A DNA stretch of 64,000 bases from Hypholoma sublateritium FD-334 SS-4. Taxonomy: Eukaryota > Basidiomycota > Agaricomycetes > Agaricales > Strophariaceae. Within the stretch, counting starts at the first letter, position 1, and each line of letters begins with the position of its first letter. Shown piece after piece: positions 47,852 to 59,909 of this stretch. The notes beneath the pieces were generated by a model. It was not told where the DNA came from, did not search any database, and was given only the letters and a program-made list of their open reading frames with translations. The stretch lies in the NCBI GenBank assembly GCA_000827495.1, contig KN817601.1:113347-177346 (forward strand). Direction: 5' to 3'. The position numbers and the translations under genes were made by a program.

Positions 47852-48798
47852 TTAAACGGGGTTTACAGTAGATGTCTCGAGCGTGACCGCTGTCTGCGAG
47901 AGGATGCGCCCATTGACTGTTGCGCCGGTTACGAGGGCAACCTTTGAGCCTCCTAGAATCACACCGTCCAACACTGCACCGGCCTGGAGAGTCGTGGATC
48001 CGGTGACGACCCAGAAAACGTTCGCGGAAGCAGCTCCAGCGAGGATGGTTTTAGCACCGGATGAAAAGAGAAGATTTCCCGCAATCTGGAAAATCCACAC
48101 TATAAAAGGCGTTTAAAAATGAGATATTTTATGAGGTATTGAGGGTGGCATACCATCGGTAGGAAGGCCCTTCAGAGTAAGGGTAGAGGTTACAGTGACC
48201 GCGCTGGTCCACTTGTAAAGTCCAGGAGCTAAAGTCTGCGAAGTTAATCCACCTAGCGTGCTCTNTGTCAGTAACACTCAAGTCCAAACAGTATTGATTC
48301 ATAATGTACCTGCGAGAAGATTGAGGGAATTGGGAGAAACGCGACTGTTTCCGTTAGTGAATGCCGCCTGCATGTCGAGGACGGCTGTTGAAAGTTGGGA
48401 AGGAGTCGGGGTGGTGAAATCNGCAGCAAATACTTCGCCAACAACTTGGGTCGACNATGCAGAGGTGCCGGTTGCCCCTTTGATGAGGGAGAATCCGGTG
48501 AGCGACGTTGAGGATGAAGGGCTAACTCCAATATTCCCNGCTGTANCANATGTTAAANGCANNTTTTAAATTACATGGACGTAGTGACATACATATAGCA
48601 GAGTTNGGCACTGTCGATATCCCGGATTTGGCAAGGATAGTAAACCCTCCTGCNGTGGCGAGATTAATTGCNGCAGGNCCTGCAGCNTGAGCCACAGAGA
48701 TCAACTGAAGAAAATGACTCAGTGATGATGGCGAATGAACCGGAAACAATTTAACGTACCAAAAAGCCAATCAAAGTCTGGATTCCTGCTGAGAACAT
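47852..48798 (-). CDS. Secreted DUF3494 ice-binding (antifreeze-like) protein
   Basis: Beta-solenoid protein that binds ice, known from snow moulds such as Typhula and from many other cold-tolerant microbes. Start ATG at 48798 (MFSAGIQTLIGFL), with the signal peptide completed after intron 1 (LISVAQA). The mature part begins AAGPAAINLATAGGFTILAKSGISTV, the DUF3494 opening. Later exons give FAADFTTPTPSQLSTAVLDMQAAF, LTSQTLAPGLYKW, VTVTSTLTLKGLP and the diagnostic VWIFQIAGNLLFSSGAKTIL. The end is GAVLDGVILGGSKVALVTGATVNGRILSQTAVTL and NPV before the stop at 47852-47854. Fourteen N bases lie within 48265-48687, so several residues are uncertain. A TATAAAG on the minus strand lies about 70 bp upstream. 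Length is normal. Confidence 0.9.
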
Positions 48799-48865
48799 TT
48801 TGTTGGACGTGAGGAGATAAAATGTGGAAGATTTGGATAATTTACAAATACTTAGAATTTCAATG

Positions 48866-48872
48866 CTTTATA
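48866..48872 (-). promoter_or_regulatory. TATA box of the ice-binding protein gene
   Basis: TATAAAG on the minus strand, 68 bp upstream of the ATG at 48798. Typical position for a regulated fungal gene. Confidence 0.5.
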
Positions 48873-49362
48873 CAAAATACCTACCCGTCCAATTTTTGAT
48901 AAAGATTCGTAGTCTGTCTTCTTCACGACGCGTCCTTGACATGTCCTCCACAATCCTCGTCATCTAGGTATGTATGACGCTGTGCCTGCCAATTTGTGTG
49001 CTGAGAACCGAATGAACCAGCGAAACGAAGCGTACATTGGCAGCTGCCACAGACATAGAAGGCCAATTCATCCGAGATGTGTTTGTGGACCGATCCCCGA
49101 TGGTTCTGGAGTTGAATCCACTGTAAAACTTGATTAGGGACAAATTTGTATTACTTTTTGGACTTGAATGTACGTTGATGTATTTCTATAGCTCATAGGA
49201 GTGTCATGATATTTAATAGGTATGTTAGAATCAGTGCAGTGAATAAGTTTTACCAGAACGTCGTTCGCATGACATCTAAATCAGGCGATGCGTCGTGTGG
49301 GGATCGCGGTGCGAAATAAACGACATCGTGTAGTATGTGATCGACCTTGGTCCAAGATAGAT

Positions 49363-49616
49363 ATTAGTGAGCTTGGATTTTTCTTATATCCTCTACTTTC
49401 CTCGTATGCCTGCTTTCCTTAATTTTTATCCATATTTCAAACATTGACACCATGACATCCCGAGCTCGGCTAGCGGAGGTTGTGGCACGCTCGTTCCACC
49501 GGCATTTCTGAGCTCGTTTCCTCCAAGTTTTCTTCCCTACACACTAGTCCTCATACGGACTCTCTGCTCAAGGATTTCTCACACTAAAAAAGGACTATTT
49601 ACGTCTGCCCGACGAC
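49363..49616 (+). repeat. 250-bp dispersed repeat, left copy
   Basis: Runs from ATTAGTGAGCTTGG to TTTACGTCTGCCCGA. Aligned by eye with the reverse complement of 56692-56942 it shows about nine differences over 252 positions. It has no terminal inverted repeats and no long ORF. It may be a solo LTR or a fragment of a larger element. Flanking bases diverge sharply at both ends. Confidence 0.85.
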
Positions 49617-50004
49617 GGTGCGCCTGTGCCAGACTCTGGGTACTTACCAGGCGGGTTGCGACATTAGGTGTCTTCTATCCGTCATCTCAGATGTCCATTC
49701 TGTTCCCATGAGTTGCTTCGGGGTAGCTAGAATTTACTCACTCAGCATTGACGACACTTCCCCAGCATCCGAGAACAGCAGTACCCGGTCCTACTACATA
49801 CCTACTGCTTTCTGCTCAGTAAAACATCTCCTGATGGCGTAAAGCCCTAGCGAAGAGATGCTACGTTGGTAAATAAATACCATTCATGATACAAGAAAGC
49901 CTGCGGTGCATTAGATTACTACATTATTACTATTCAAATAAATAAGAGTAGTGCGCGAAAAAGTACGCAAAGAAAATGCAAGAAATAACTCAGCGATATC
50001 TCAT

Positions 50005-53000
50005 CTAATCACTGCCAAACATATCATCATCCGGCGGGGCAGGAGCGGCGGGCTTTTTCGCGCGCGTAGCTGGCAACGGAAATATCAGTAAGTATACAGT
50101 GCATCGTTCAGGGGAGTGAACTCACATCTCTTAGCCGCCTTCTTCTTGGCTGCGGCTTTCTTGCCCTCGACGCGTTTCTCCAGCGCCTGATCTTCTTGAC
50201 CTTGTGCCCGGTGCTCCTCCAGGATCTATTAGCGCACAGAAAAATCAGCGACGGTTACATGAACAAGGCAGAATTATTACCTGTTCGAACTCGTTCAGCT
50301 CTGTGTCGGGCTTATCCTTCGATTTGTTTGTCCTAGCCTGCGAATGGTGGATCAGTTACATGCAGGAAATGTGCTACATAAGGGACAAACCTTAGTGAGG
50401 ATTTCGGTAAACCGCTCAAACACAACCGGCTCGTGCAGCTTGTCGCGATAGAACTGCAGCCCTTCGATGAGTTTCTTGACGGAGCGCTCGGACTTGAATG
50501 GCAAGAGGGAAAGACAGAATGCGATGTCACGCCATTGCCGGGGATCCTCGCTCAGCCTGAAACGCTGGCATAGCTTCTCGACCACATTTTCTGCCTGCTT
50601 TTCCTTTAAAACAGATGGTGGCATCAGATAACTCGCTCTAAGAAAATTGCAGTTAAGACAATTACCTTTTCAATATACGTGAAGATATGCCGAAGTGTGT
50701 TCTTGAACATCTCCTCGTCCACTGCGTGGTCGCCGGCCGAAAGATGGCTGATAACTGTAGACTCAGACGTGAGACAGCGGCCCGACACGCGCACGCTGCA
50801 AAGAAAACACACCATCCGGTAAATTATTGTAAATTGCATTCTCCTTCGTAGACAGCTCCTTAAAGAAAAGCTTCGCCAGATCCGAGATACGTGGTTCAGG
50901 ATCCTCAATGCACTTCGCCATCTCGCCGAGCTGGCCCTTAACCTTGATCATCCCATTGAGAATGAGATGCGTAAGCACCATTAGCGTGTTCTTCTTCACG
51001 ACGAAGTTCTTGTCCGACAGGCCGCGGTACAGCTCGTTGCTGTTCTCGTCGATGATGCTGTTGAAAGACACCGCGACATCACCAAGCGCGATGACGATGT
51101 TGCTCCGGATGTTCGCGTCCTTCGTCGTCTCGAAGATCTTGAACAATAGCCTGTGGTGCTGGTCGCAGAACTGTGAGCTCACGCAGAGGAGCTTGCTGAA
51201 CGAGAGCGTCGCCGCGGCGCGCAGGACGCGGTTCTGTCGCGTACGCAGGGTTTTTTAGTAGGCCACGTAGGGGAACGATGAGACGCAGAGAGCGCACCTT
51301 AAACTTGTGCGGGCTGCCGCATATGTGCACAATCATCGGGCCATACATCGCCAGCAGCGACTCCGGGCCGTAAAGGAGTTCGAGCTCGCGCACCCCCGCG
51401 ATGTTCTCGCCGATTTCGTCCTCCGCATTCCCCGCAACTTGGTCGAGCTCCTCGCCCTCCTTGCTCGCGCCCTTTCCTGCAGTCGCCTGCTTCTCTGCTA
51501 CCAGCACAGCCATAGATAAGTCAGAATGCAAACAAACACACAACTAAAAGCATGAACTCACCTGCGTGCTTCTCGTCCTTCTGGCGCTTCCACTCGCGCT
51601 CGACGAGCTCCAAGAATACAATGTGCTTGATCGCGACGTGGCCCACCACAAACAGGAGCTGCGCAAGTTCGAACGCCTCCCCCAGGTCCCGCTCGCCGTC
51701 TTCCTGGGTCGCCTGCGTCGCGTCCTGCATCGTCACATCGCCCGCGTCCATTGTGACGTCGCCCACATGCTCGTCCTGTGTACCCTCTTGCGTGCCTTCC
51801 TGCGAAGCCTCGGGGGCCTTCCCCGCTGCACCCTGCTCGCCGGGGTCCTTGCGCGGCGAGTTGAACGCGCGCACGGTGAGCTTCTTGATGACCTCGTCGC
51901 AGAACGCGTCCGGGTGCTCCGCAAGCGCATACACAGCGTTGATAGCCTGTTCAGCCATGCTGAACCAGTCCTTCGTGCGCGAAGGGTGTAGGATCGCGTT
52001 CTGCAGTTTCCTGAAGATGGGGCTGTCCATGTCGATGCGCTGCGTCTTGTCGATGAGGGAGCCTAAGGAACGTCAGCGGGCTGTTGCAGTCGGTGAAAAG
52101 GAAGGGCACCTTTCACTTTCTTGGCGCTGCCGTTTAGTCGTTGTAGGGCGATGCATGTATATCTAGCTAATGTCGGGTCCGCCTAGGTCATTGGACCTCA
52201 GTATAGTAAAAAAAGTTTCCTGGAGTACACGAACCTTGCCCAGTGGACCCAGACCGACTTTGAGCAGGACATCGACTTTGTCCGTCAGGATACCCCGCTT
52301 GGACAGGGCCAACATCCCAAGGATGATGATAGCCCCACGCCGCTGCGGTTTGGGGAGATGCTTCTCCTTGCCTACCAGAAAAAATAATCATATGGGCATA
52401 TCGAGGTGAGTTCAAAAAACACGACGCACTGTAGATCTGCCATAATTTCGCAATCACATCGCCGTGGACATGGTTCTCCTCCATCATGATGCGCATCATC
52501 TCCTCCAAGCTCGTCAGCTCTGCCAGAGTCGCGTCGTACGTTTGCCTGACAGTATCGTACTCAGAACTTATTGAAATTGGAGACGCAAGGAGAGGCTTAC
52601 TCGACGAGGTTCTTCGCGATGCGATTGACCTGCGCCTTGGGCTCGAGGTCGGCCACAGGCGCGAAGTAAAGGCTCCGGTAGCACTCCAGCAGCCGCTGGC
52701 GGATGCCCTTCAGCTCCTTGCCCTCCTCCGATGTTGAGCTGCTGTTGTCCTTCGTCCAAATGAGGTGCAGCATCTTCTTTATTCCTTCCTACTCCAGAAA
52801 TCAAAGGATGTACAATTTAATGGGACGGCGCGCACTCACCTTCGCGCTCTCGAAATGATACTCGTGTGCAATGCGGAAAAACTCCATGATCTCGAGCACC
52901 TCAGGTTTGCTCGTCGAGCCGAGCAGGCGGCCCATTGGCTCCATCGCGCTCTCAATCTCGTCGATGAACGTGAGCGCCTCAGATAGATACTTCTTCTGCA

Positions 53001-55029
53001 GGCGCTGCTTCGTGATCTCCTGGTCGTCATACGTTGCGAGCACCTTCTGCTCCTCCGCCACGGCCATGACGTCGATCTGCGACTTGCGCGGCTTGAGCTT
53101 CGAGCCCTTCTTCTTTTTGGCTTTCTTCGGGGAGGTGCCTTCGGCTTCGCCATCCTCGCCCTCGTCGACAGACATCTCAGGCTCGTCTTCTTCTGTGTCG
53201 CCTCCTTCCTCGTCGACGTCCATACTATCATCGTCGTCCTGGGATTTTTTCGATCTGAGGGAAGCCAGGTCAGCAGGGTCATCGAGATGGTTACGCAAAA
53301 GCCCACTTTTTCTGCTTCTTCTTTCGGGAATCTCCATCTTCTGCGTCCTCTTCCTCTTCCTCCTCCTCCTCCTCCTCCTCTGCCTCAGTCTCGGCAGCCG
53401 CGTGTTCGTTGTCTTCATTATTCACAGCCTTGCCCATCGCGCTCTCGATCTTCGCCAGCTTATCCGTCACCTCCTTATAATTCTCCGCAAACAGCTCCCG
53501 CTGCAACGACCCCCCATGCGTGTGGTAATACGGGTGCGTCAAAATCAGATGCCCAAGCAGCGCCGCCGCCGCCTTGCGCACAGTTGCGCTCTTGTCATCC
53601 AGCGCGGCAACCGCGGACGACGTGATGAGTAGGCGCTGCTTGGGAAACCGGAACTTCTTGACGTCGATGATGCGCGCGAGCACGGCGAAGACCTTCGCGC
53701 GGATGTACGGCGAGACGTCAAGTACGCGCTCGAAGAGGCAGCTGAAGAGTCCGTTGATCTGCTTCTGCTGCTTCTTCGCGTCGGGCGGCGTCTCCTCGTT
53801 CGCGATGTCGATGATGAGCGTGCCGACCATCTCGACGATCGCCTGACGCATGGGGTAGGCCTGCAGAAGTTAGAGTGATGTATGAGGCGCGTGTAAAGAG
53901 GCAGGGTGATGGAGGGATGTACCTCTGAATCCAGCTGGTCGAGCAGCAGGCTAAGCTGCTTGAACACAGAGCGCGGGCACGACTCGGTGTACTTCGTCAG
54001 AAAGCGCGCGAACGTGCGCGGGCCCCTGTCCTGCCCCGTGAATGTCTTCCCCGCGATCTCGCGCAGGACCTCGTCCGCAAGCTGCGCGTAGTCAAACTCG
54101 TTCGATAAGATCGCGAGGCAGTCCGCCATCGGCTCCGCGAGGTGCTCGTAGAACTGCAGCGACTGGATGATCGTGATCTGCACGGCGAGAGCTTGCCCGT
54201 GATGCTTTACCGAGAGGCAGACGACCTTGTACATCGCCATGCGGATATCGGCGACCTTCATGTACTGCTCGCTCTCCGTGACATAGTACGCGGGGCGGGT
54301 GAGACACCTAAATAATATGGATGAGCTACCTCACGAGGGGTAATTCAATATAACACACTTGATGAAAGTGTCCTTCTCCGCCGACGCCGTCCAGATGCGC
54401 TGGCTCTGCAGCTTCTGCAAGACCTTCCCAATAAGGAGCAGCGTCGGCGCCATCTGGTCCTGCCACGTCCACGTCGCCTCCCCCTTCTTCGCTCCCGCCC
54501 GCCCGCCCGCCTTCGCCGCCGCAGCCCTGCCCCCACGGCCCCTCCCGCGCCCCTTCGCGGGCGGCGGCGCGTCGCCCTCCTCGGGCGTCTTCACGCTTTC
54601 CGCGGCGGTTACGAACCAGCTGAGCAGGAACGCGTACATCTCGAGCGGAGTCTTGTGCTCCATGTAAGCCTGCTGGTTCCCCGTGTCGATGTCGCGCAGC
54701 GTCGCCTCGAGCTCGGCCTGCAAGCCGGACGAAACCGAGTCAAGCAGCTTGCTCATGATGGGGCCGGGGACCGTCCCCGCATGTTTGAGGATGCTGCGGT
54801 ACACGTCGAATATCTCCGCGTCTGTGATGGAACCGCTCGATTCGGCGACTACCTCGACGGCGGCTGCAGATGAACAAAGGTCAGCGAAAGAAAACACGAA
54901 TTGTGAGATAGCCCGACCTTCAAGCAGCATTTCGGGGTCTTCTGTTGAAAAATCATGATCGTTCGGGATTTCGTAGCTTTCGATGTCTTGCAGTGCGTGC
55001 AGCTCTTCCTGCAGCTCGAAGCCAGTCAT
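50005..55029 (-). CDS. cnd1: Condensin complex subunit 1 (Cnd1/YCS4, CAP-D2)
   Basis: HEAT-repeat subunit of condensin, needed for mitotic chromosome compaction. Start ATG at 55029 (MTGFELQEELHALQDIESYE); a TTG 15 bases upstream is not used. Recognisable blocks include MAPTLLLIGKVLQKLQSQRIW, DKDTFIK-like text before an intron, and INGLFSCLFERVLDVSPYIR. Next is AALDDKSATVRKAAAALLGHLI, followed by the Cnd1 signature HEAT segment LYRGLSDKNFVVKKNTLMVLTHLILNGMIKVKGQ. Then come CIEDPEPRISDLAKLFFKELS and WRDIAFCLSLLPFKSERSVKKLIEG. A poly-Glu tract lies near 53351-53381 and acidic/basic linkers near 53200-53100. The C-terminus is Lys/Ala-rich and ends PDDDMFGSD at the stop 50005-50007. About a dozen introns. 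Confidence 0.93.
53351..53381. repeat. TCC/GGA trinucleotide tract coding poly-Glu
   Basis: Near-perfect TCC repeats (GAG/GAA sense on the minus strand) encode a run of glutamates in the condensin subunit. Length may vary between strains. Confidence 0.8.
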
Positions 55030-55242
55030 CGTTGTCGCGGTCAAGTTGAAGTGGAGCCTGGCCGCGTTGATTGAAGTTCAACGCGTCGAGCCACGGATCA
55101 TGTGACTAATTTCCCGATTTGGAAGATGTGGAGGGCATTCGTATATTGGAAACTGCGGCGGTTTGTGTAGGCTCGTCCCCAGCCGATATCTCCGAACACA
55201 TATTACATAATGTGCACACGTGCTGCAAGCAGTTCGAAGAAC

Positions 55243-55836
55243 CGGCTGGGCGCCCTCGTCGCTGTTTACACGAGTCACCAAAATCCTCGTTCGCCAGGTA
55301 TGCTCACTTCGCCGAAAAAACACTTAAAACACATAAAAAACACTCAAAATCGAGTATATATGATCTTCTCAGAATTGCTTGCTGACCATAAAATAGTATA
55401 CAAGTCAAACTACGACAATTTGACATTAACTTCGTCGTCATTGCCAGATTGGGTCCGTGCNCGCAGAATTGCATCTAGTTTGCACGCAACTCAGAAGTCA
55501 TTTTTGAGCTTGAGATTACANTCATGGGTCTGTGTCATNACTATTGTACTTACTAGGCTGAAATCTTAGGAATTAAGAAGCGGTGGCCAACACCATGGTG
55601 AGCAGGAATTTGGTGTGCACAGACCAATTTGCACGACGACGACGAAGTCCATATGCAAAAATTGACATTTTAACATGTATACTCTTTTATGGTCAGCGAG
55701 CAATTTCGANTNGATTATGNATACCCAATNATATGTGTTTTTTTNGTGTTTTTTGTGTTTTTTTGACGAAGTGACCATGCCTGGACAAGGGGGATTTCGT
55801 TGACTCGTGTAAACAGCGACGAGAGCGCCCAGTCCG
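55243..55836. repeat. Inverted-repeat (fold-back) element with ~220-bp arms
   Basis: Arm 55243-55460 is similar to the reverse complement of 55616-55836. Shared words include CTCGTCGCTGTTTACACGAG, TTGCTNGCTGACCATAAAA and GACTTCGTCGTC-like ends; similarity is roughly 70%. A loop of about 155 bp separates the arms. Weaker similarity extends some 30 bp outward on each side. Both arms and loop carry N bases (55461, 55521, 55539, 55710-55745). No ORF. It looks like a non-autonomous fold-back/MITE-type element or a diverged inverted duplication. Confidence 0.75.
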
Positions 55837-56691
55837 CTCGCTGCTCGCCACGTCACATGTTCTGCCATCACGTCTTCTGTATTTGTCATAGAGCCAGCGA
55901 GCTTGGACTGGCTAGCGAGTCTACGGTTTGTGCGGCATCAAACTGCGGCGATCAGTCACGCACTGCGGCGGCATTTGCCGCCTCTGCGTCGTCGAGGGTT
56001 GGCCGAGGATGCAGGAATATGTGGTATATACAAATCAATTCTCCTATCCATCATGGTGAAATATACATATATTGAAGCCATAAAGAATACCACATTTGAG
56101 CAGTCCTTGGATGTTCAGAATATTTCCTAGTTGGCTGACTATTTAATTTGCTAACTACTTATTAGTATAATATTACCGCGACCTGGATGTTGTTATTAAT
56201 CCTCCAAGGCCCATTATCACACATACGTCCACCTATTAAATGCGTTGGCAAGGGCGGGAAATCGTTCGAGATTTTTAACCGAAAAGAAATTACTACATAT
56301 GCATGCTAATTTTTATTAAAAATATATTTCCATATGGAAAAGGCAGCACATCGTCCGACAAAGCTGAAGGAAATACATTTTCTCCGGTCAGCCAAAGATT
56401 TCCGGAAAGACTAGCTATCTTACAGCTATAGAAAAGCTAGAGGTCTTGTCGCGAGACCAGCGCCACACCGAGGTTCAATCGTCCCGGGTAGCCGCCGTAG
56501 TGTGATCGCCGCACTCCCTGCCGCAGTTTCCAATTCCCGAACTTACTGCAGAAGTGAACACTCTTTCTGGAACTTTCCACGCGCAGAAGTGCGTTTGCAG
56601 CTGGGGATACGCGAAGGACGGAGATGCCACTCTGGGCCGGGCACCGTGGCTGCATAGGCGCATAGCATAACTAACTAGGCACCAGGCGCTA

Positions 56692-56942
56692 TCGGGTAGA
56701 CGTAAATAGTCCTTTCTTAGTGTGAGAAATCCTTGAGCAGAGAGTCCGTATGAGGACTAGTGTGTAGGGGAGAAAACTTGGAGAAAACGAGCTCAGAAAT
56801 GCCGGTGGAACGAGCGTGCCACAACCTCCGCTAGCCGAGCTCGGGACGTCATGGTGTCAATATTTGAAATATGGATAAAATTTAAGGAAAGCAGGCATAC
56901 GAGGAAAAGTAGAGGATGTAAGAAAAATCCAAGCTCACTAAT
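56692..56942 (-). repeat. 250-bp dispersed repeat, right copy (inverted)
   Basis: Reverse-complement partner of 49363-49616, about 96% identical by eye. Together the two copies bracket the condensin gene and the fold-back element in opposite orientation. Confidence 0.85.
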
Positions 56943-57632
56943 TGCGAGCGAAGCGAGCAATCTTCGGCTAAGGGTGGAACCAGGCAACAAACAAAGCCAA
57001 ACTTTCCGCAACCAAATTTTGGCGAAAATCCGCCGTTTCGTGACTGTTGGCCTTCTAGCGTAGTCTGCGCCTGCTCATTCCGTATAACACTCAACAGATA
57101 GTTAGTCCAGACCGTATACTTCCTATTTATCAAAAAAAATTGGGAATTTGGGCCTTTCCTGCTGCATCATTGCACTTTCCATTTGCAACACCACCTTCTC
57201 TCGAGTTAAGGCCACAGGTATGGATCATCTCGTGCCTGCTTTTCTTCTCAGCTTATGGTCTTTATAGAGTCATTTTCAGTATCTACGACAGAATATGAAG
57301 GACTGGTATGGCTATTGTGGAGGGGCAAGCGAGGTATGAGGCCTCCCAGTCAAAAATGACTCATTGCCGGCCACGGCAAGGTGATTTGTGGAAAACTAAT
57401 TTGTACTAATATGTTGTCCGAATTCGATTGAAATATCACTACGTGGGCAGCCAAATGTCTCCGTGTATGAGAGTCCGGCAGAAATTGTTAGAAATAGACC
57501 GAAATTGATCGAAGTAAGAACGAGGGCCATCCATTTGTAGCCAATTACAGATTTATTAGGTAATGTACGCGAAATCTCCAGAAACGGACAGATATAAATT
57601 CATGATTGCATCCCGACCCACCCAGCTCAAGC

Positions 57633-59693
57633 TCAGCTAGCGGGTTTCCCTGCTGCCTTTGCATCTGCTGAGAGCTTTGCCCACTTCTAAAATCATAAAG
57701 CCCATTAGAAAAATGATATTATAGTAGTAATATAGACTGTAGTGACTAACCTCCTTCTCCTCCGCAGAGAGACTGTCGTAATACGCACTGAACTGGTCCG
57801 TCGTTCCTTTTGGATTTGTGTTAGTCCAATCGAGAGCACAAAGGTTCCTTTAGAAAAAATGGTTAGAAATATATTACGAAGTGAAACAAGTACACCACCT
57901 TGGTGTAATGCTCGACTTGCTCGGCCGCATCTTTGTTGCACCTGTACGAGGCTGTCTCACAGGAGGAGTCGGAGCCAGAGGATTGTTATCCGCAGAGAAA
58001 GGTCTTGCTATATTCGAGCTGCTGCCCAGAGTCGGCTGGATGTTGCTGATCTCGGGAGCCTGCCGAGGCAGCAGTCCAGTGGCAGGATTAGTTGTGGGTG
58101 GTAGCATACCGGTCGAAGGCAATGTGTTGACGCCATTAGTAAGAGGATTTGCGATCTGCGAGAACAAGTTAGCGCATCATGCGTACGTTCAAGAAATAAC
58201 TCACAGAAAAATCATGATGGACATTGGTAGATCGGAGAAGAGATAGACCCCTCAGTTGATGCTGTTCCAAACCTTGCATATCAAAATTTGCCTAATGAGA
58301 AATCAGGGGATTTAGGTACACCATACGAAGATCCTGGACAAAAACAACCTACGATTTCTGGTAGGGCCTGCAGCCTGATTGGGGTGTTTGGTATCACATT
58401 GATTACTGGTATTGGAACCTGATCAACACCATTGGTTAGAAATTGTTTGCGTATAGATAGACCAGAATCAATTTGCATTACCTGCGAAGTAGAAGCTTCA
58501 GGAAGAGGAGGTGCTAGAGTCGACGCATTTTCCGCGTCCTTTGATCACTTCGAATCGCGATCCTCGATGACAGAGCGTTGGCGAGCCCGCTTTGTCCCAT
58601 TCTGAGATTCAAGTGATTTTTTTTGCTTCTTGAGCCAGGTAACTTTCCAACCAGGATACGTATCGATCGCGATTTGCTCAGATTTCCAGTCCAGGTCGCA
58701 GTACTGCAGTTCTTCAAAGCGGGACACCATTTCATTGTAGAACGTTTTTCGACTTAGAGCATCAGCATCCCCCCAAGATATGAACTGCTTTCCTTGCAAG
58801 GCGAAGCTGACGAAAAGGGCTCGTGCGTGTATTCGGATCTCTCGTGCACGATGTCCATCAATGATTTGGCCAAGAGAATTCTGTATAAAACGCATCGAAA
58901 CATTAATCCCCGCACGAGATCGGCCTTGGCCACGTTGAGCACCCGCCGGAGAGGGGTCAAATATCGACTGTAAATCCTCGCCAAAGTCCTCTGTATCCTT
59001 GTCCTCATTCTCGGCCTTCCCAGTGATGTCAGTGACGCGATCTCCTGAAGACGCCACCCACTGATGTCTGAACCAATAGTCGATAAACTTGTAGTCGTTG
59101 GGATCAAGTTTTTGGCGCTGCGCTTCTGGAGGTGCGGGTACTCGTTCCAGCAAGAGGTTGTATGCGGCCCTTATATAGAAGTTAGTGTATGTAAAATATA
59201 ATTGCGATTGAAAACATACTGGAGAGTCTCGAATTTCGCCCGCCATACATTATTTTCCTTGAAGAGCTCGTCGTTCTGTTGCTGAAGAGCACGGTGAGCT
59301 TCTTCAGTAATGAGGCCTCGCCGAGCCCAGTCCACATCCGCCGAGGACCAACTCTGCGTGAACAATTGTATTCAGCATTGATACAGTGAAGGTGGTAACA
59401 TACCGTCCTTGACCCAATGCTCTCCATGCTTTGATACGGTCTTGAATAGCAAGAACCCGAGTTTTCGAAACTTTTGCTGCTTGACGTTGAAGGAAACATA
59501 GAGTGATTTGTAAGTTGAGCTGGGAGTCTGGGACACGATATGAGACTGGAGCAAACTGGCCCGGTGGAACAGGACTTGGAGCATGAAAGCCCCCTTCAAA
59601 GTCTGCTGCTCCACCGTTCATAAGTGGTTCGAATGTAAATGATTCAATGTGAATTTGAACTTTGAATTTCCCGCCACGTTGGAACGATGACAT
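57633..59693 (-). pseudogene. Uncharacterised mushroom protein gene with in-frame TGA
   Basis: The ATG at 59693 opens MSSFQRGGKFKVQIHIESFTF; exons join to SWSSADVDWARRGLITEEAHRALQQQNDELFKENNVW (coiled-coil-like) and AAYNLLLERVPAPPEAQRQKL. The next part reads YKFIDYWFRHQWVAS and YPGWKVTWLKKQKKSLE. At 58545-58547 a TGA ends the frame (VIEDRDSK*). The same frame continues beyond it with SKDAENASTLAPPLPEASTSQ. Further plausible exons follow: PLTNGVNTLPSTGMLPP, TTDQFSAYYDSLSAEEKE and KWAKLSADAKAAGKPAS, with a stop at 57633-57635. Either the gene truly ends at 58545 and a second short gene follows, or a nonsense change split it. No function recognised. Confidence 0.5.
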
Positions 59694-59909
59694 AAGCAAT
59701 GATATATATAAACCCGCCGACGAAATGGTCGGCGCAAGTACAAGACATACGATACATAAAACTAGGTAAGAGATAATGACCCAGTCAGTGGCATAGAGGG
59801 CATGGGATGTACAGTTACATAGAGCGCGAAATCGAATGCAACAAGAGATGTCGATAGTGATGCTGCCAAGATACAACTACGAGGTACAACCCAAGTACAA
59901 CCGACCACT

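Larger units (their letters stand above)
48799..50004. other. Intergenic region containing the left copy of the 250-bp repeat
   Basis: Apart from the IBP promoter and the repeat at 49363-49616, no gene is recognised. Confidence 0.4.
55030..57632. other. 2.6-kb repeat-rich intergenic region
   Basis: Holds the inverted-repeat element at 55243-55836 and the right 250-bp repeat at 56692-56942, otherwise AT-rich DNA. The word GCGAGCGAAGCGAGCAATC occurs at 56943-56961, next to the repeat. No gene could be supported. Confidence 0.5.

Noticed and set aside
52871..53632. Ser/Leu-rich plus-strand ORF
   Set aside because: Antisense of the condensin acidic and poly-Glu region.
56460..56500. T-arm-like GGTTCAATC, possible tRNA
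   Set aside because: The loop and stem do not pair properly and no cloverleaf can be drawn.
58545..58550. Programmed stop-codon readthrough at the TGA
   Set aside because: The following bases are TCA, not the strong CTA context, so a nonsense change or gene end is more likely.
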